Assembly (NCBI GenBank): GCA_001312505.1
Contig: BBDW01000003.1
Span: 124,001 to 188,000, forward strand
Length of the DNA stretch: 64,000 bases
Direction of reading: 5' to 3'
From: Mediterraneibacter faecis JCM 15917
Lineage (GTDB): Bacteria; Bacillota; Clostridia; Lachnospirales; Lachnospiraceae
Shown: positions 45,973-55,049 of the stretch, piece by piece
How the letters are laid out: every line of letters starts with the position of its first letter
Numbering within the stretch: position 1 is the stretch's first letter
Position numbers and translations under genes: made by a program
The notes under the pieces: model-generated
The model's input: the letters and a program-made list of their open reading frames with translations, nothing else
Database searches by the model: none
Told to the model about the DNA's origin: nothing

Positions 45973-46106
45973 TATAAATTATAGTAGTATAAATTATAGT
46001 ATACTATGTGAGAGAATACTACTATAATTTATAGTAGTTGTCAAGCGTGTATCCTGCAATTTCCTTGACAAGAGGTATAAAATCAAATACTATAAATTAC
46101 AGTATA
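45973..46106. promoter_or_regulatory. PadR operator array and promoter
   Basis: At least three near-identical palindromes of the type TACTATAAATTATAGTA occur at about 45973-46005, 46017-46037 and 46087-46105 between the divergent MATE and PadR genes. A promoter TTGACA (46065-46070), 17 bases, TACTAT (46088-46093) points to padR and its -10 box lies inside the last palindrome, a typical autoregulation layout. Confidence 0.85.
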
Positions 46107-46157
46107 TATAACCGTAAGTATTTTATAGCTTTCGTGGATATAGAAAGTGGGTGAACT

Positions 46158-46681
46158 ATGGCTACAATAGATTTAATTGTGTTAGGAATATTGAAAAAGG
46201 AACCGATGGGAGCCTATGATATTCAAAAATTAGTGGAATATCGTAATATATCAAAATGGGTAAAAATCAGTACACCATCCATTTACAAAAAAGCAATTCA
46301 GTTGGAGGAAAAAGGCTTCATTAAAGGAGAAATTGTGAAAGAAGGTAAGATGCCTGAAAAAGCAGTTTATTCATTAACAGATGAAGGCGAAAAAGAATTT
46401 GTAAAGCTTATGATGGAAACAGCCTCTAAACCCATTCACTTTTTTTAGATTTTAATGCAGTAATTGTAAATTTGGATAAGTTACCGCCTGAAAGTCAACA
46501 ATCATGTATTGCCAGTATTGAGGAAAATATTGAAATATTAAAAACTTATCTGGAGGAAAATCTTCGAGAGAAAGAGAATGATCCGGAAATCCCTAAGACT
46601 GGTATGGCAGTATTGCAACAGCAGATAGTTTTGGCGGATGCTATTGAAAAATGGATTATTTCTCTAAAAAAAGACTTTTGA
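46158..46681 (+). CDS. PadR-family repressor (frame broken once)
   Basis: The N-terminal 80 residues form the PadR winged helix (DLIVLGILKKEPMGAYDIQKLV, TPSIYKKAIQLEEKGFI, KAVYSLTDEGEKEF). The frame stops at 46448 after a T7 run; with one more T it continues LDFNAVIVNLDKLPPESQQ and the helical C-terminal dimerisation part to 46681. Joined length is about 174 residues. PadR proteins repress a neighbouring exporter and release on binding its substrate; here the MATE pump gene is divergent and palindromes lie between, so it is the likely target. Confidence 0.88.
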
Positions 46682-46835
46682 TGAAGAAGTCACTAGCTGA
46701 TTTCTTATTAGGTCTGCAGGATTGGGAAGAAACAGGGATGGATGCCGACCTATGTTCCGGCTTTGTAGCCAGAACATAGAAATTTTCTTAGTGGGGGAAT
46801 CTCCCTCAAACCCGGTGCTCCTTATATCCTGCAGA

Positions 46836-47180
46836 TTAAACTTCAAATTTATACCCATATCCAACTACTGTTTTTATGTAATTCTTGTCGCTGGAATACT
46901 TTTTTATCTTCTTGCGTATTTGAAAAATAGTGTTTTCCACGGCGTGGAAATAACCATTTGCTTTTTCATGCCAAACTGCTTCATAAATCTGTTGTTTAGT
47001 AAAAGCCATCCCTGGATTAGAATATAGCATATAAAGTACATCAAATTCTTTTACAGAAAAGTTAATGTCTTTTCGTACTATTAAGCCGTAGGTCGTAAAG
47101 GTCTGCGACTTTAACTTTACCCGGAAAGGAGCTGCCACATATATAGGCAGTGCTGTAATTTTAACAGTAACGGTCACCAA
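46836..47180 (-). CDS. Orphan OmpR-type winged-helix protein without receiver domain (possible remnant)
   Basis: The last 80 residues form an OmpR C-terminal winged helix (FSVKEFDVLYMLYSNPGMAFTK, YEAVWHEKAN, VVGYGYKFEV). The first 35 residues are not a receiver domain, and no clear ribosome site is seen. It may be the 3' remnant of a response regulator. It is one of four such receiver-less winged-helix frames on this element (also 47437, 55050, 60010). Confidence 0.65.
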   Translation of the reverse strand: MVTVTVKITALPIYVAAPFRVKLKSQTFTTYGLIVRKDINFSVKEFDVLYMLYSNPGMAFTKQQIYEAVWHEKANGYFHAVENTIFQIRKKIKKYSSDKNYIKTVVGYGYKFEV

Positions 47181-47436
47181 TCTATGGGGGGGATGGCTTG
47201 TATATCCGGCTGAAATGCTAAAAAATCAGTGGTTCTTATTTATCACTTCACTCTGCCCCCCCGGTAATTATGTGTTTGCCGTTTCTGGCTCTTGCAGCTA
47301 TTGCGATTCTACTGGTCTATTACCAGACTATTTGCAGGTAAAGCATTGCTCTGGTTTTGAATTTGAGTTTTGGCAGTCTAATAATAGCATTTTAGATTAG
47401 CTGTGATAAGGTGAAACAGATTAGGAGGAAAGTAAA

Positions 47437-47751
47437 TTGCATTACAAAGACAAAAACCTACAGATAGATATTCGCTGTCATACTGTTTTTATGAATGATC
47501 AAAAGATTGAATTGAGTCTGAAAGAATTTACGGTACTAAAATATCTAACAGAACATCCTGGCTGGGTATTCTCTCACGAGGAGATTTATCGTAATGTCTG
47601 GAAGGAAGAACCGATTGACTGTGCTAATGCGGTTATGTGCTGCATTAGCCAGCTTCGTAAAAAGTTAAAAGTAGATTCACGGAACTGGAATTACATCCGC
47701 ACCGTCCGAGGTGTGGGCTATAAGTTTCAACCACTCTCAGGGGGGGAGTAA
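47437..47751 (+). CDS. Orphan OmpR-type winged-helix protein
   Basis: A 104-residue protein from TTG 47437, which has AGGAGGAAAG upstream. It consists of only the DNA-binding half of an OmpR regulator: LSLKEFTVLKYLTEHPGWVFS, YRNVWKEEPIDCANAV, IRTVRGVGYKFQP. The good ribosome site and intact frame say that it is a true gene, not a fragment. The stop codon lies inside the second copy of the 34-bp terminator repeat, whose G7 run extends the tail to SGGE. Confidence 0.75.
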   Translation: MHYKDKNLQIDIRCHTVFMNDQKIELSLKEFTVLKYLTEHPGWVFSHEEIYRNVWKEEPIDCANAVMCCISQLRKKLKVDSRNWNYIRTVRGVGYKFQPLSGGE

Positions 47752-47765
47752 CATCCTCTGGGAGT
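47732..47765 (+). repeat. 34-bp terminator-type repeat, copy 2
   Basis: Identical to 44481-44514. Here it overlaps the last codons of the orphan winged-helix gene and is followed by TTTTTT. The 3.2 kb between the copies hold the MATE/PadR pair and the remnant, so the repeats bracket this cargo. Confidence 0.82.
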
Positions 47766-47956
47766 TTTTTGTCATATTTGTTGCACTTTTCGGCTCTGGT
47801 ACGTACAGAAATAGAAAAGAAACATATCCCAAAATGTATACATTTTAGAAGTACGTTCCGGAAAGAGGGATTATATTTCAAAAAGGTTACACACACAGTT
47901 TTGAAATATACCAATAAAAGTGTGGATATTTTGGGACATGGAAAGGAGAAATGTGG

Positions 47957-48586
47957 ATGCAGATATATGGATATCACCGTACCAGTACAAAGGAGCAGCA
48001 TCTTGACCGTGGCATACAGGAAATTGAGCGGTACTGTAACGAGCATGAGATGGCACTTACGAATATTTTTACGGATCAGGAGACAGGGAAGAATTTTAAT
48101 CGTCCGAGATATACCGTTTTAGTGGAGGATGTCCTGCGGCCGGGAGATATTTTGATTGTTACAGAATTGGACAGACTGGGAAGAAACAAGTATGACACCA
48201 TGCAACAGATCCAGCGGATTAAGAACATGGGAGTGCGGCTTATGGTTCTGGAACTGCCGACTACGCTTATGGATTTATCTGTGATGGATAATGCGATGGC
48301 AAGGATGATGCTGGAAACAATCAATAACATGATGCTGGAGCTTTATGCTTCTATGGCGCAGGCAGAGCTGGAGAAAAAGGAGAAGCGACAGCGGGAAGGG
48401 ATAGAAGCGAAGAAATTGCGGGGGGGCGAATGGGATGATTATGGAAGACCAAGTGTGATGAAGCAGGAAACTTTTGATGAGAACTTTCAAAGCGTAGTTT
48501 CTGGAGAAACGACACCTACACAGCTTCGTAAAAATTTGGGAATGACGCACTCAACTTTTTATCGCTATCGAAAAACTTTTTTATGA
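47957..48586 (+). CDS. Serine recombinase, resolvase/invertase type
   Basis: A 209-residue recombinase. The N-terminal catalytic domain starts QIYGYHRTSTKEQ, with the Ser in the usual place, and has ILIVTELDRLGRNKYD with the conserved Arg residues. The long helix (MLELYASMAQAELEKKEKRQREGIEAKK) and a C-terminal HTH (TTPTQLRKNLGMTHSTFYRYRK) follow. ATG 47957 is preferred, as GGAG lies 8-9 bases before; ATG 47951 is too close. G7 at 48420-48426 gives LRGGEWD. It may resolve element dimers or invert a segment; no paired recombination sites were recognised. Confidence 0.9.
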   Translation: MQIYGYHRTSTKEQHLDRGIQEIERYCNEHEMALTNIFTDQETGKNFNRPRYTVLVEDVLRPGDILIVTELDRLGRNKYDTMQQIQRIKNMGVRLMVLELPTTLMDLSVMDNAMARMMLETINNMMLELYASMAQAELEKKEKRQREGIEAKKLRGGEWDDYGRPSVMKQETFDENFQSVVSGETTPTQLRKNLGMTHSTFYRYRKTFL

Positions 48587-48666
48587 AAAATACCCGGAAC
48601 TTTCAAATTCTGCAAATTAAAGTCCTATTACTTATATAGACCAAAGAATTTCAGGAGGAAAGAAAT

Positions 48667-48888
48667 ATGAGTGAAAAGAGAATAGGTACTTTAATTTATG
48701 ATCCATCAATGGGAAGATTTGATATCCGGTTTGGGATTGAATCTTATTATGGAGGTCTTCATTGCGGAGGATGTTTTGATGTGAAGGTAAAGGATGCATG
48801 GATTCCGGTTCGGATTGAAATGGATGAAGACTGGTATCTGGTAGGGCTTCCTAAGACGAGTCTCAGTGGACTGACGGTTCGAATGTAG
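48667..48888 (+). CDS. DUF5348-like small element protein
   Basis: A 73-residue protein with the pattern IGTLIYDPSMGRFDIRFG, YYGGLHCGGCFDV and IRIEMD-like EMDEDWYLVGLPKTSLSGLTVRM. Short beta-rich proteins with this C-terminal WYLVG segment are common on Firmicute integrative elements (DUF5348). Function unknown. AGGAGG precedes ATG 48667. Confidence 0.75.
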   Translation: MSEKRIGTLIYDPSMGRFDIRFGIESYYGGLHCGGCFDVKVKDAWIPVRIEMDEDWYLVGLPKTSLSGLTVRM

Positions 48889-48897
48889 GAGGAGCAT

Positions 48898-49253
48898 ATG
48901 ATGGAAGCTAAAAAGAAATATGAAAAGCCGGCATTCCGATTGGTGACAGATTTGGGAGTATTTTGGAATGTCTGTATGAGGTATATGGAACGGATGGAAC
49001 GATGTTGATTGCTGGGAACAAGTTATCGGATACGGTAATCTATCCGTTTATCCGCATGATTAAAAAGAAATGCAAAGCAGTGGATGCGGAAAAGCTGAAT
49101 CTGATGCTCTGGAAGATTTATATGGTAAGTTCGAGAAAAGAAGAATTTGTGACGGCTGCTAAGAAAGAGCTGCAGCCTTATTTGACCAAGAAAGATGAAA
49201 AACAGATTGACACCACATATGACACCACATATACTATAGATAGGAGGCATTAA
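48898..49253 (+). CDS. Hypothetical element protein (frame broken once)
   Basis: ATG 48898 follows AGGAGG directly after the DUF5348 gene. The first 20 residues read MEAKKKYEKPAFRLVTDLG; the frame then ends early, while the next frame gives ECLYEVYGTDGTMLIAG and runs to 49253. One G seems missing in the run near 48955. Joined length is about 118 residues. The tail contains a doubled TTYD motif (DTTYDTTYT). I do not recognise the family. The HicA gene starts 2 bases after its stop. Confidence 0.55.
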
Positions 49254-49255
49254 AG

Positions 49256-49513
49256 ATGTCGAAATGGGATAAACTATTGACAAGAATTTGCTCATTATCG
49301 AAAGACCTTCGTTTTGATGAACTAAGAAAAGTATTAGAAAGTTATGGATATGAGATAAATGCTCCGAGAAGTGGGAGCAGCCATTATACATTCCGTAAAG
49401 CGGGATGCCAGCCGATAACAATACCGAAACACGAACCAATCAAGAAAATTTATGTTGAAATGGTAAAGCAGATTGTAGAAAGTGAGGCGAAAAACGATGA
49501 AGACACTGAATGA
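49256..49513 (+). CDS. hicA: HicA-type mRNA interferase toxin
   Basis: An 85-residue protein with the HicA double-stranded RNA-binding-like fold: FDELRKVLESYGYEI, then SGSSHYTFRKAG with the catalytic His, and ITIPKHEPIKKIYVEMVKQIVE. HicA toxins cleave mRNA. The stop overlaps the antitoxin start by 17 bases. The unusual N-terminal extension of about 12 residues (KWDKLLTRICSL) is common in gut Firmicute copies. Confidence 0.88.
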   Translation: MSKWDKLLTRICSLSKDLRFDELRKVLESYGYEINAPRSGSSHYTFRKAGCQPITIPKHEPIKKIYVEMVKQIVESEAKNDEDTE

Positions 49514-49859
49514 TTATTTGGCAATGTCCTATCGCATGGAAATTGTGGAAGATAAGGATGAAGGTGGATTTGTGGTTTCTTATCCGGAACTGCCGGGATG
49601 CATCACCTGTGGAGAGACGATAGAAAGGGCAGTTGAAAATGCAGCGGATGCAAAAAAAGCATGGTTAGAAGCTGCACTGGAAGAAGGGATTGAGATTCAC
49701 GAACCGGGAAGCCTGGAAGAGTATTCGGGACAGTTTAAAATAAGGATGCCACGCAGCTTACACCGGGATCTGGCGGAACACTCAAAAAAAGAAGGCATCA
49801 GTATGAATCAATACTGTATATATCTTCTTTCAAAGAATGATGCGCTGTTAGTAAAATAA
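49497..49859 (+). CDS. hicB: HicB-type antitoxin
   Basis: A 120-residue partner of HicA. The N-terminal HicB domain reads YRMEIVEDKDEGGFVVSYPELPGCITCGETIERAVENA; the C-terminal part FKIRMPRSLHRDLAEHSKKEGISMNQYCIYLL is a ribbon-helix-helix DNA-binding domain that would repress the operon. ATG 49497 lies inside hicA. Such pairs stabilise mobile elements or stop phage growth. Confidence 0.9.
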   Translation: MKTLNDYLAMSYRMEIVEDKDEGGFVVSYPELPGCITCGETIERAVENAADAKKAWLEAALEEGIEIHEPGSLEEYSGQFKIRMPRSLHRDLAEHSKKEGISMNQYCIYLLSKNDALLVK

Positions 49860-49882
49860 ATATACAAGAATATAGATGAAAA

Positions 49883-49904
49883 GAGCCGTCCGGATGGGCG
49901 GCTC
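49883..49904 (+). terminator. Terminator hairpin family GAGCCGTCC, copy 1
   Basis: GAGCCGTCC (49883-49891) pairs with GGGCGGCTC (49896-49904) with one wobble. The same hairpin, with the flank GAAGTATT or GAAGTGTT, recurs at 55317-55340 and 60415-60436, each time right after a stop codon. Confidence 0.8.
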
Positions 49905-49922
49905 GAAGTATTCTTTCTTTGA

Positions 49923-51288
49923 TTAAAAATGATATTGTTCTAGCAGATAGATAGGAAGTGTTTGTACGTTTCCAACGGTTCCGCCTTTGGTATCACCTTT
50001 CAGATATAGTAGTTTATTGGCCTTCCCCCCCTGTTCCAATGCCTTCAAGGCAGTAGATGCAGTTCCCTTACCGGCTTTAACTTCAATCAGATAGCGGATG
50101 TGAGTTTTCAATGTCTGAGCTACAAAATCAATTTCACCACCTTTATAAGTAGCAAAAGCCGGTGTCTCAAAGATAATTTCTTCCGGGAATTCCTGCGTTT
50201 GGACAAGTTAATGTAAACATAGTTTTCGTTCAATGAGCATCCATAGTTGATACAGTAGCACCAGTTCTGGAGAGATAATAATATGCAACTCCAAGATCCA
50301 TGAAGAAGCAGCGGCTTCCCGGTTTGAAATTCAAGATGTCCAGTTCTGTGATTTTGCCACAGAAACCGATGATTCCAGAATGGTAAAGCCAGTTGATAGC
50401 ACGATAGCAGGTTGCTTTAGAAAGATTACTGGAGTAATTCTTTGTAACGAGCTTTTGCAGTTCTTCACTTATACTGTCCTCATCTAATCCTTTCTTTTCA
50501 CGAAGCAGAATACGGCAGATGCTTAAAAAGATGTTGGTAAAAACACTAATATCTGTGATGTCATCAAAGTACCGCATAGATTCGTTTAAGAAAATGCGGA
50601 TGATTCTAACAAGCTCTTTTTGAGCTGCTTCCACGTCTTTTGTGTTAAGGTATGTTTCCACAACCTTTGGATAGCCGCCAATCTGTCTATAGATGTCGTA
50701 AACATTCTTTAATTCGTCATATAGTTCCGGTACGGTGTCATCTGCATGATCCAGTGGAAGTGATAGATACTTCTGAAAAAGCTGGTCATCCAATGCTTCC
50801 AAAAACTCTTTAAAGGAAAGGGTATAAATACGGATACTGGTAATATCTCCACTGGAGAATTTGAATTCCGGTTCCAGTACACGTCCCAGATAACTTCCAG
50901 TTACAATGAAATGCGCTTGAAAATAGCGGGTAAATTCTCGGATACGGTTGAATATCTCTGAGGATTCCTGAATTTCATCAATAATGATGACTGTATCGTT
51001 GGTATCTTCAAAATCCGGATCGAAGAGTTTAAAAGCATCGTGAAGCGGCTGCTCCGGTCGTTTTGTACCGGGAGTCCAGTCTGTGGCTTTTTTGTAACAT
51101 TCCATAAATTGTTTGCCGGACAGATCAAACAGGTTAATGTAGATCTTGTGCCTGAAGTTCTCATCCGCAAATTTATTGATAATATATGTTTTTCCGACCT
51201 GTCTGGCACCATTCACTTCCAAGGTGCTGTGGGCGGTATCGTTTTTCCAATCCAGAAGCTGATCGTAAACTTTTCTTTTCAGATACAT
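49923..51288 (-). CDS. DUF4143-type AAA ATPase (frame broken near 50,200)
   Basis: An ATPase of the AAA_14/DUF4143 family. Walker A is VNGARQVGKTY, Walker B VIIIDEIQESSEIF, and HFIVTGSYLG follows. The C-terminal part after about 50240 is in other frames: NENYVYINL, then QEFPEEIIFETPAFATYKGGEIDFVAQ with the PD-(D/E)XK-like EIDFV and YLIEVKAGKGTAS to the stop at 49923. Two shifts within about 60 bases are needed. Joined length is about 455 residues. A C7 run (50025-50031) gives EQGGKAN. Members are widespread in gut bacteria; some are suspected defence or toxin-like proteins, but the function is not known. Confidence 0.82.
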
Positions 51289-51377
51289 GGGAAATGCTCC
51301 TTTCTTTCAACTGTTCCTATTATATCAAAATATGAATGGATAATATAGAGGGTAATTTCTGATAAATGATGAATTGT

Positions 51378-51854
51378 CTAGTCTGAGCAGTTCTTCACGG
51401 GTATTCCGGTTTCTGTCATTACTTTTTCGTACTGAAGAAGCTGTTCCCAGGTCAGCCATTCCGGTTTCTGATCTGTGAGAAAACCATTCCATAATTCTTT
51501 CATACGGGCAATATGGTTTTGAACGCTATGATTGCATAGAATAGACGGACTGCGATTTCCGTAGCCCAGATAGTATTCACAGTCAGACTGTAATTTACTT
51601 AACATCCGGTACTCGAATTCATAGGAACTTCTTTGATACGGAGCCGGATGAAATGTGTACTCCTGCTGTATGGGATGGGAAGGTTCTCCATCAATATGGT
51701 TAAAAGATAAAGAATAAAGATTCGGTTTAGCCCCCCCTTTGCCAAGGTCAATATCCTTCCACAACTTTCCGAATTGGTCCTTATATACCGGACAGGAAAA
51801 ATCATCCATGCCAGTATACTCAAGCACTAATTTTGTTTTTGCATTTTCATTCAT
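51378..51854 (-). CDS. LPD11-like protein
   Basis: A 158-residue protein with YQRSSYEFEYRMLSKLQSDCEYYLG, a run of basic residues, then HIARMKELWNGF and KPEWLTWEQLLQYE. This matches the large polyvalent protein-associated domain 11 (LPD11), found in huge phage and element proteins and also alone. The function is unknown. A C7 run (51731-51737) gives GKGGAKPNLYSLS, probably with one glycine too many. It lies 21 bases downstream of the NADAR gene on the same strand. Confidence 0.8.
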   Translation of the reverse strand: MNENAKTKLVLEYTGMDDFSCPVYKDQFGKLWKDIDLGKGGAKPNLYSLSFNHIDGEPSHPIQQEYTFHPAPYQRSSYEFEYRMLSKLQSDCEYYLGYGNRSPSILCNHSVQNHIARMKELWNGFLTDQKPEWLTWEQLLQYEKVMTETGIPVKNCSD

Positions 51855-51875
51855 TCTATTAGACCATCCTTTCCT

Positions 51876-52385
51876 TTATTGCAGACATTGAGGTATATTA
51901 TTGGGCGCTGTTTCTGCATTCCACTGCAGCTTCGCACGTACATCCATCAGGATGATTCCTAACTGGTTTTCTCCGCAGTTATTGACTTTGCCCCCCCAGA
52001 AATAGTCACCCCAGTTGTTTCCTTCAACAAGTGTGGACTCTCCGGTTGCAAGAAGTTTGTCCCGGAGTTCCGGGTTCTGCATGAATTTGCACATGCAGAT
52101 TTCATACATGAGTCGGACTTTCACTTTTTCCCAGTCCGGGCGTAATGTAAGATCTCTGCCGAGTTTCTTTGCATCAGAAGGATTATGCATCCGAAAAATA
52201 CAGAATTTGCGTTGCTCTCTCGCAGAGAGTGTTTTCTGCGCCTGAAAAGCAGCTTCATTGTTTGCATAGGTTTGTCCCATGTAAGAGACCGGTGCCGGAT
52301 AGAAATTGCTTAGAAAAGCATAATCTCCCCCCCGAAATTCATTGATCTGTGTAGGTATGCGCTTGCTTGTATTTGTTTGATTCAT
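51876..52385 (-). CDS. NADAR-family protein (YbiA/RibX-like)
   Basis: A 169-residue protein of the NADAR superfamily, with DYAFLSNFYPAPV, YANNEAAFQAQKTL and WEKVKVRLMYEICMCKFMQNPELRDKLLATGESTLVEGNNWGDYFWG as hallmarks. Known members hydrolyse N-glycosidic bonds, either in riboflavin intermediates or, in mobile-element contexts, ADP-ribose from nucleic acid bases. ATG 52385 follows AAAGGAGG. C7 runs at 51991-51997 and 52327-52333 give FWGGK and FRGGDY where one glycine is usual. It lies just downstream of the NAD-dependent ligase gene and probably in the same transcript. Confidence 0.88.
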   Translation of the reverse strand: MNQTNTSKRIPTQINEFRGGDYAFLSNFYPAPVSYMGQTYANNEAAFQAQKTLSAREQRKFCIFRMHNPSDAKKLGRDLTLRPDWEKVKVRLMYEICMCKFMQNPELRDKLLATGESTLVEGNNWGDYFWGGKVNNCGENQLGIILMDVRAKLQWNAETAPNNIPQCLQ

Positions 52386-52462
52386 TATAAATTCCTCCTT
52401 TGTAAAAGAGGTGCGGCCTTTCAGCCACACCTCAAAATAATTCTCATCTATTGCAGAGATGG

Positions 52463-54460
52463 TTATGCAATCATCTCCAAAAATTCAGCTTCTGTAAGAA
52501 TTGGAATACCAAGGCTCTGGCTTTTGCCAGTTTGCTGCCGGCTTTTTCCCCCCCGCAGATCAGGTAATCGGTTTTCTTTGTTACAGAGCTGCCAGGTTTG
52601 GCACCAAGCTCCAGAATCTTATCGTTGATACCGTCTCTGGTAAAATGCTCCAGTTTCCCTGTTGCTACGATGGTACATCCTGTAAATTTGTTTTCTTTTG
52701 TCATAATGGTCTCTTCCTTTCTTTGTTCAAATGTGAATTCGTTCTGTAAGTTTTTCCATAAATCAAGATTTGCTTCATCTGCAAACCAGGAATGGATGTT
52801 GTGATTTAAGATTTCGCCAAAATCCTCTAACTGAGTGAAGTCGTAATCTCCGACAGCCGCCTGTTCAAATGCAGTTAAATTTCCGGAAATACGGTGTCCA
52901 GAATCCGGCTTTTGGTTCTGCCGATCATAGGAATATCCATGGAAACCAGATAGCGGACAAAGCTGGTCCTCCGGCTGGCGTTGATGGATTCCCACAAGCG
53001 GTCGAAAGATTTCTCACCATATCCGTCCAGTGCCACAATATCTTCCCGGTGTTCCTCCAGATGATAGATGTCCTGAAAAGAGTGCAGATAGCCAGATTCA
53101 GGAATTTTTCTAAAGTGGCTTCTGACAGTCCTTCGATGTTCATTGCCTTCTTGCTGGCAAAATGGACAAACCTTCTTGTGATCTGGCTGTCGCACTGCGG
53201 ATTATCACAATGCAGAGTTTCTACGGTGCGACCGTCGCTGGTCTTACGGCTGTAGGTTCTGGTTTTGGAACCACAGCAAGGGCAGACCGGAGGCGTGATG
53301 TCGGTATACCTTCCACGATCCAGATTATCCTCTATATGTGGGATGATCATGTTTCGTTTGGAAACAAGAATCCGGCATCCGGGTACAAGCTCCAGATTTT
53401 TGATAAAGGTCAGATTATGAAGGGAAGCTCTGGAAACATCACAGCCGTCAATCTCCACGGTATCGAAGATGCCGACCGGAGCAATCTCTCCGAATCTGGT
53501 CGGTGTCCATTCAATTTCACGCAAGAAAGTTTCGTAGGTATCATCCTCAAACTTATAGGCGAGGCCGTCCTTATAGTGGTGTCCGGTTTTTCCGCAGCTT
53601 TTGGAGTAGCTGAGACTGTCAAAAATCATGACAATGCCATCGATAGGAAGATGTAAATTTGCTGCTGTGGATACCAATTCCTGAATGAATTTCTCCGCAT
53701 ATTCTTTTGAAAGTCCGGTTCCTGAAATTGAGAAAAACGGGCAGTAACCAAAGCCAGGTGTGTTAAACCTTCTAATTTGCAGGCTCTGCTGTCCGGGAAG
53801 GGAACATCCTCCATTCCTTCTAATACATTGAACGGAAGAAAGCGAACACAACGTCCGATACAGTTCTTCGGATCAAGACTTCGTACTGATCCGGAAGCAA
53901 AATTACGTCCGTTTTTATAAGGTTTTCCATTTCCATCACGCAGAGTATCTTTCAGACGTTCAAAATCATTGGTTGGTATAAAAGACTCACCGGTAATGAC
54001 CAGACGTTCTTTGTGTGGAATGGTAAGCGGTACATTTAAAAATGCCGGGATATTGTGTGTAATATCTTCCCCCCCCACTTCACCATCTCCACGGGTAGAA
54101 GCCTGAATCAGTCTGCCATCTTCGTAAATGAGTTTGGTAGTCAAACCGTCCAGTTTCAGCATAAAGAGAACTTCCTGTCCTTTCATGAAATCTAAAAGCT
54201 CTGAAATCAGTTTTGTTTTCTCAAGCGAGAGCAGTGGAATCGGATGGGTGACTTTGGCAAGTTCACTGACCGGATAATATCCAACCGTCTGTGTCGGAGA
54301 ATTTGACAGGATGAAACCAGTCTGTTCCTCCAGTTCCTTCAGTTCGTCAAAGAGTCGGTCATACTCGGCATCAGATACCAGAGGGGGCATCCTGATTGTA
54401 GTAGGCATGACGGTATTCATTGAGTTGTTTTACAAGATTCTTAATTCTTTTGACTGACAT
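52463..54460 (-). pseudogene. ligA: NAD-dependent DNA ligase with at least five frame breaks
   Basis: The joined product of about 660 residues has all LigA parts: YNEYRHAYYNQ-like domain Ia, adenylation motif LKLDGLTTKLIYEDG with the active Lys, RGDGEV..EDITHN, the OB fold, a four-Cys zinc finger (CPCCG...HCDNPQC), helix-hairpin-helix, and a C-terminal BRCT (GCTIVATGKLEHFTRDG). Breaks are at the C5-type run on its strand at 54383-54387, near 53720, near 53130, near 52930, and near 52505; after the last the natural end GIPILTEAEFLEMIA appears. The C8 run at 54069-54076 inserts an extra Gly into the EVGEDIT motif. ATG 54460 has AAAGGAG upstream. It is either a decayed element copy or a badly sequenced one; the host should have its own ligA elsewhere. 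Confidence 0.82.
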
Positions 54461-55049
54461 AGAGTCTCCTTTCTTTTGTGGCGTGCCAGTTCCGGAATCA
54501 TTTGTTTCCGTAATCCTCCTTTCCCTGCGTTCAGGCATAAAAAAGAGAATGACGCTTATGTTCATTCTCAAAATAGATGCAGTTTCCTGCAAAATAAAAA
54601 AAGCCAGAAGTCCCTGCTGCTTGTTGGGCATAGGAAAACTCCTGACTACGTTTCAAACCTAAACTGCGTGTGATAAATCCTTTCCGGATTGACACAAATA
54701 ATTGATATAAGAACAGTATAACACTAGATGTAGTATATGTCAAATGAAATAGATTCCTCAATGAAGCTTTTGCCTTATGTTGATGACAAATTTGTCGGCT
54801 ACAGGAATAAAAGCGTTCAGGATTTCAGATTTGCCCTAAGCGAAGGAATTCGTAGCCAGGTATTTTTTGCCACTTTCGTGGAGAAAGTCGAAAACCAGAT
54901 AAAATCAATCTCTGTCATAAATGCCTCTAAACTGTTTTTACATCGTAGTGGTTATGCAAGTTCTAAATTTAAAAATAATTTTCACGAATAACTAACTTTT
55001 CTATATGCTGAATTGTCATAAAATATAGATTATTAAATTTGAAAGCAGA
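54461..55049. other. Intergenic region upstream of the ligase cluster
   Basis: Nearly 590 bases. It contains the reverse-strand leader of ligA with the terminator hairpin below. A forward frame at 54737-54991 (84 residues) lacks a ribosome site and resembles nothing I know, so I do not call it. No other gene is supported. Confidence 0.45.
54539..54569 (-). terminator. Hairpin with T-tract in the leader of ligA (reverse strand)
   Basis: GAGAATGA and TCATTCTC (54545-54552 and 54562-54569) pair perfectly; on the reverse strand the stem is followed by TTTTTTA. It stands 80 bases before the ligA start and could end or attenuate its transcript. Confidence 0.6.

Noticed and set aside
46681..46779. 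32-residue frame overlapping the padR stop codon (TGATG)
   Set aside because: No ribosome site of its own and no recognisable sequence; it may be chance or a remnant.
47186..47400. Possible membrane-protein fragment (VIMCLPFLALAAIAILLVYY in a shifted frame)
   Set aside because: Reading it needs an arbitrary change in the C7 run; it has no start signal. Could be a remnant of a sensor kinase, but is not supported.
54737..54991. 84-residue forward frame
   Set aside because: No ribosome binding site, no domain, and AT-rich composition make chance likely.
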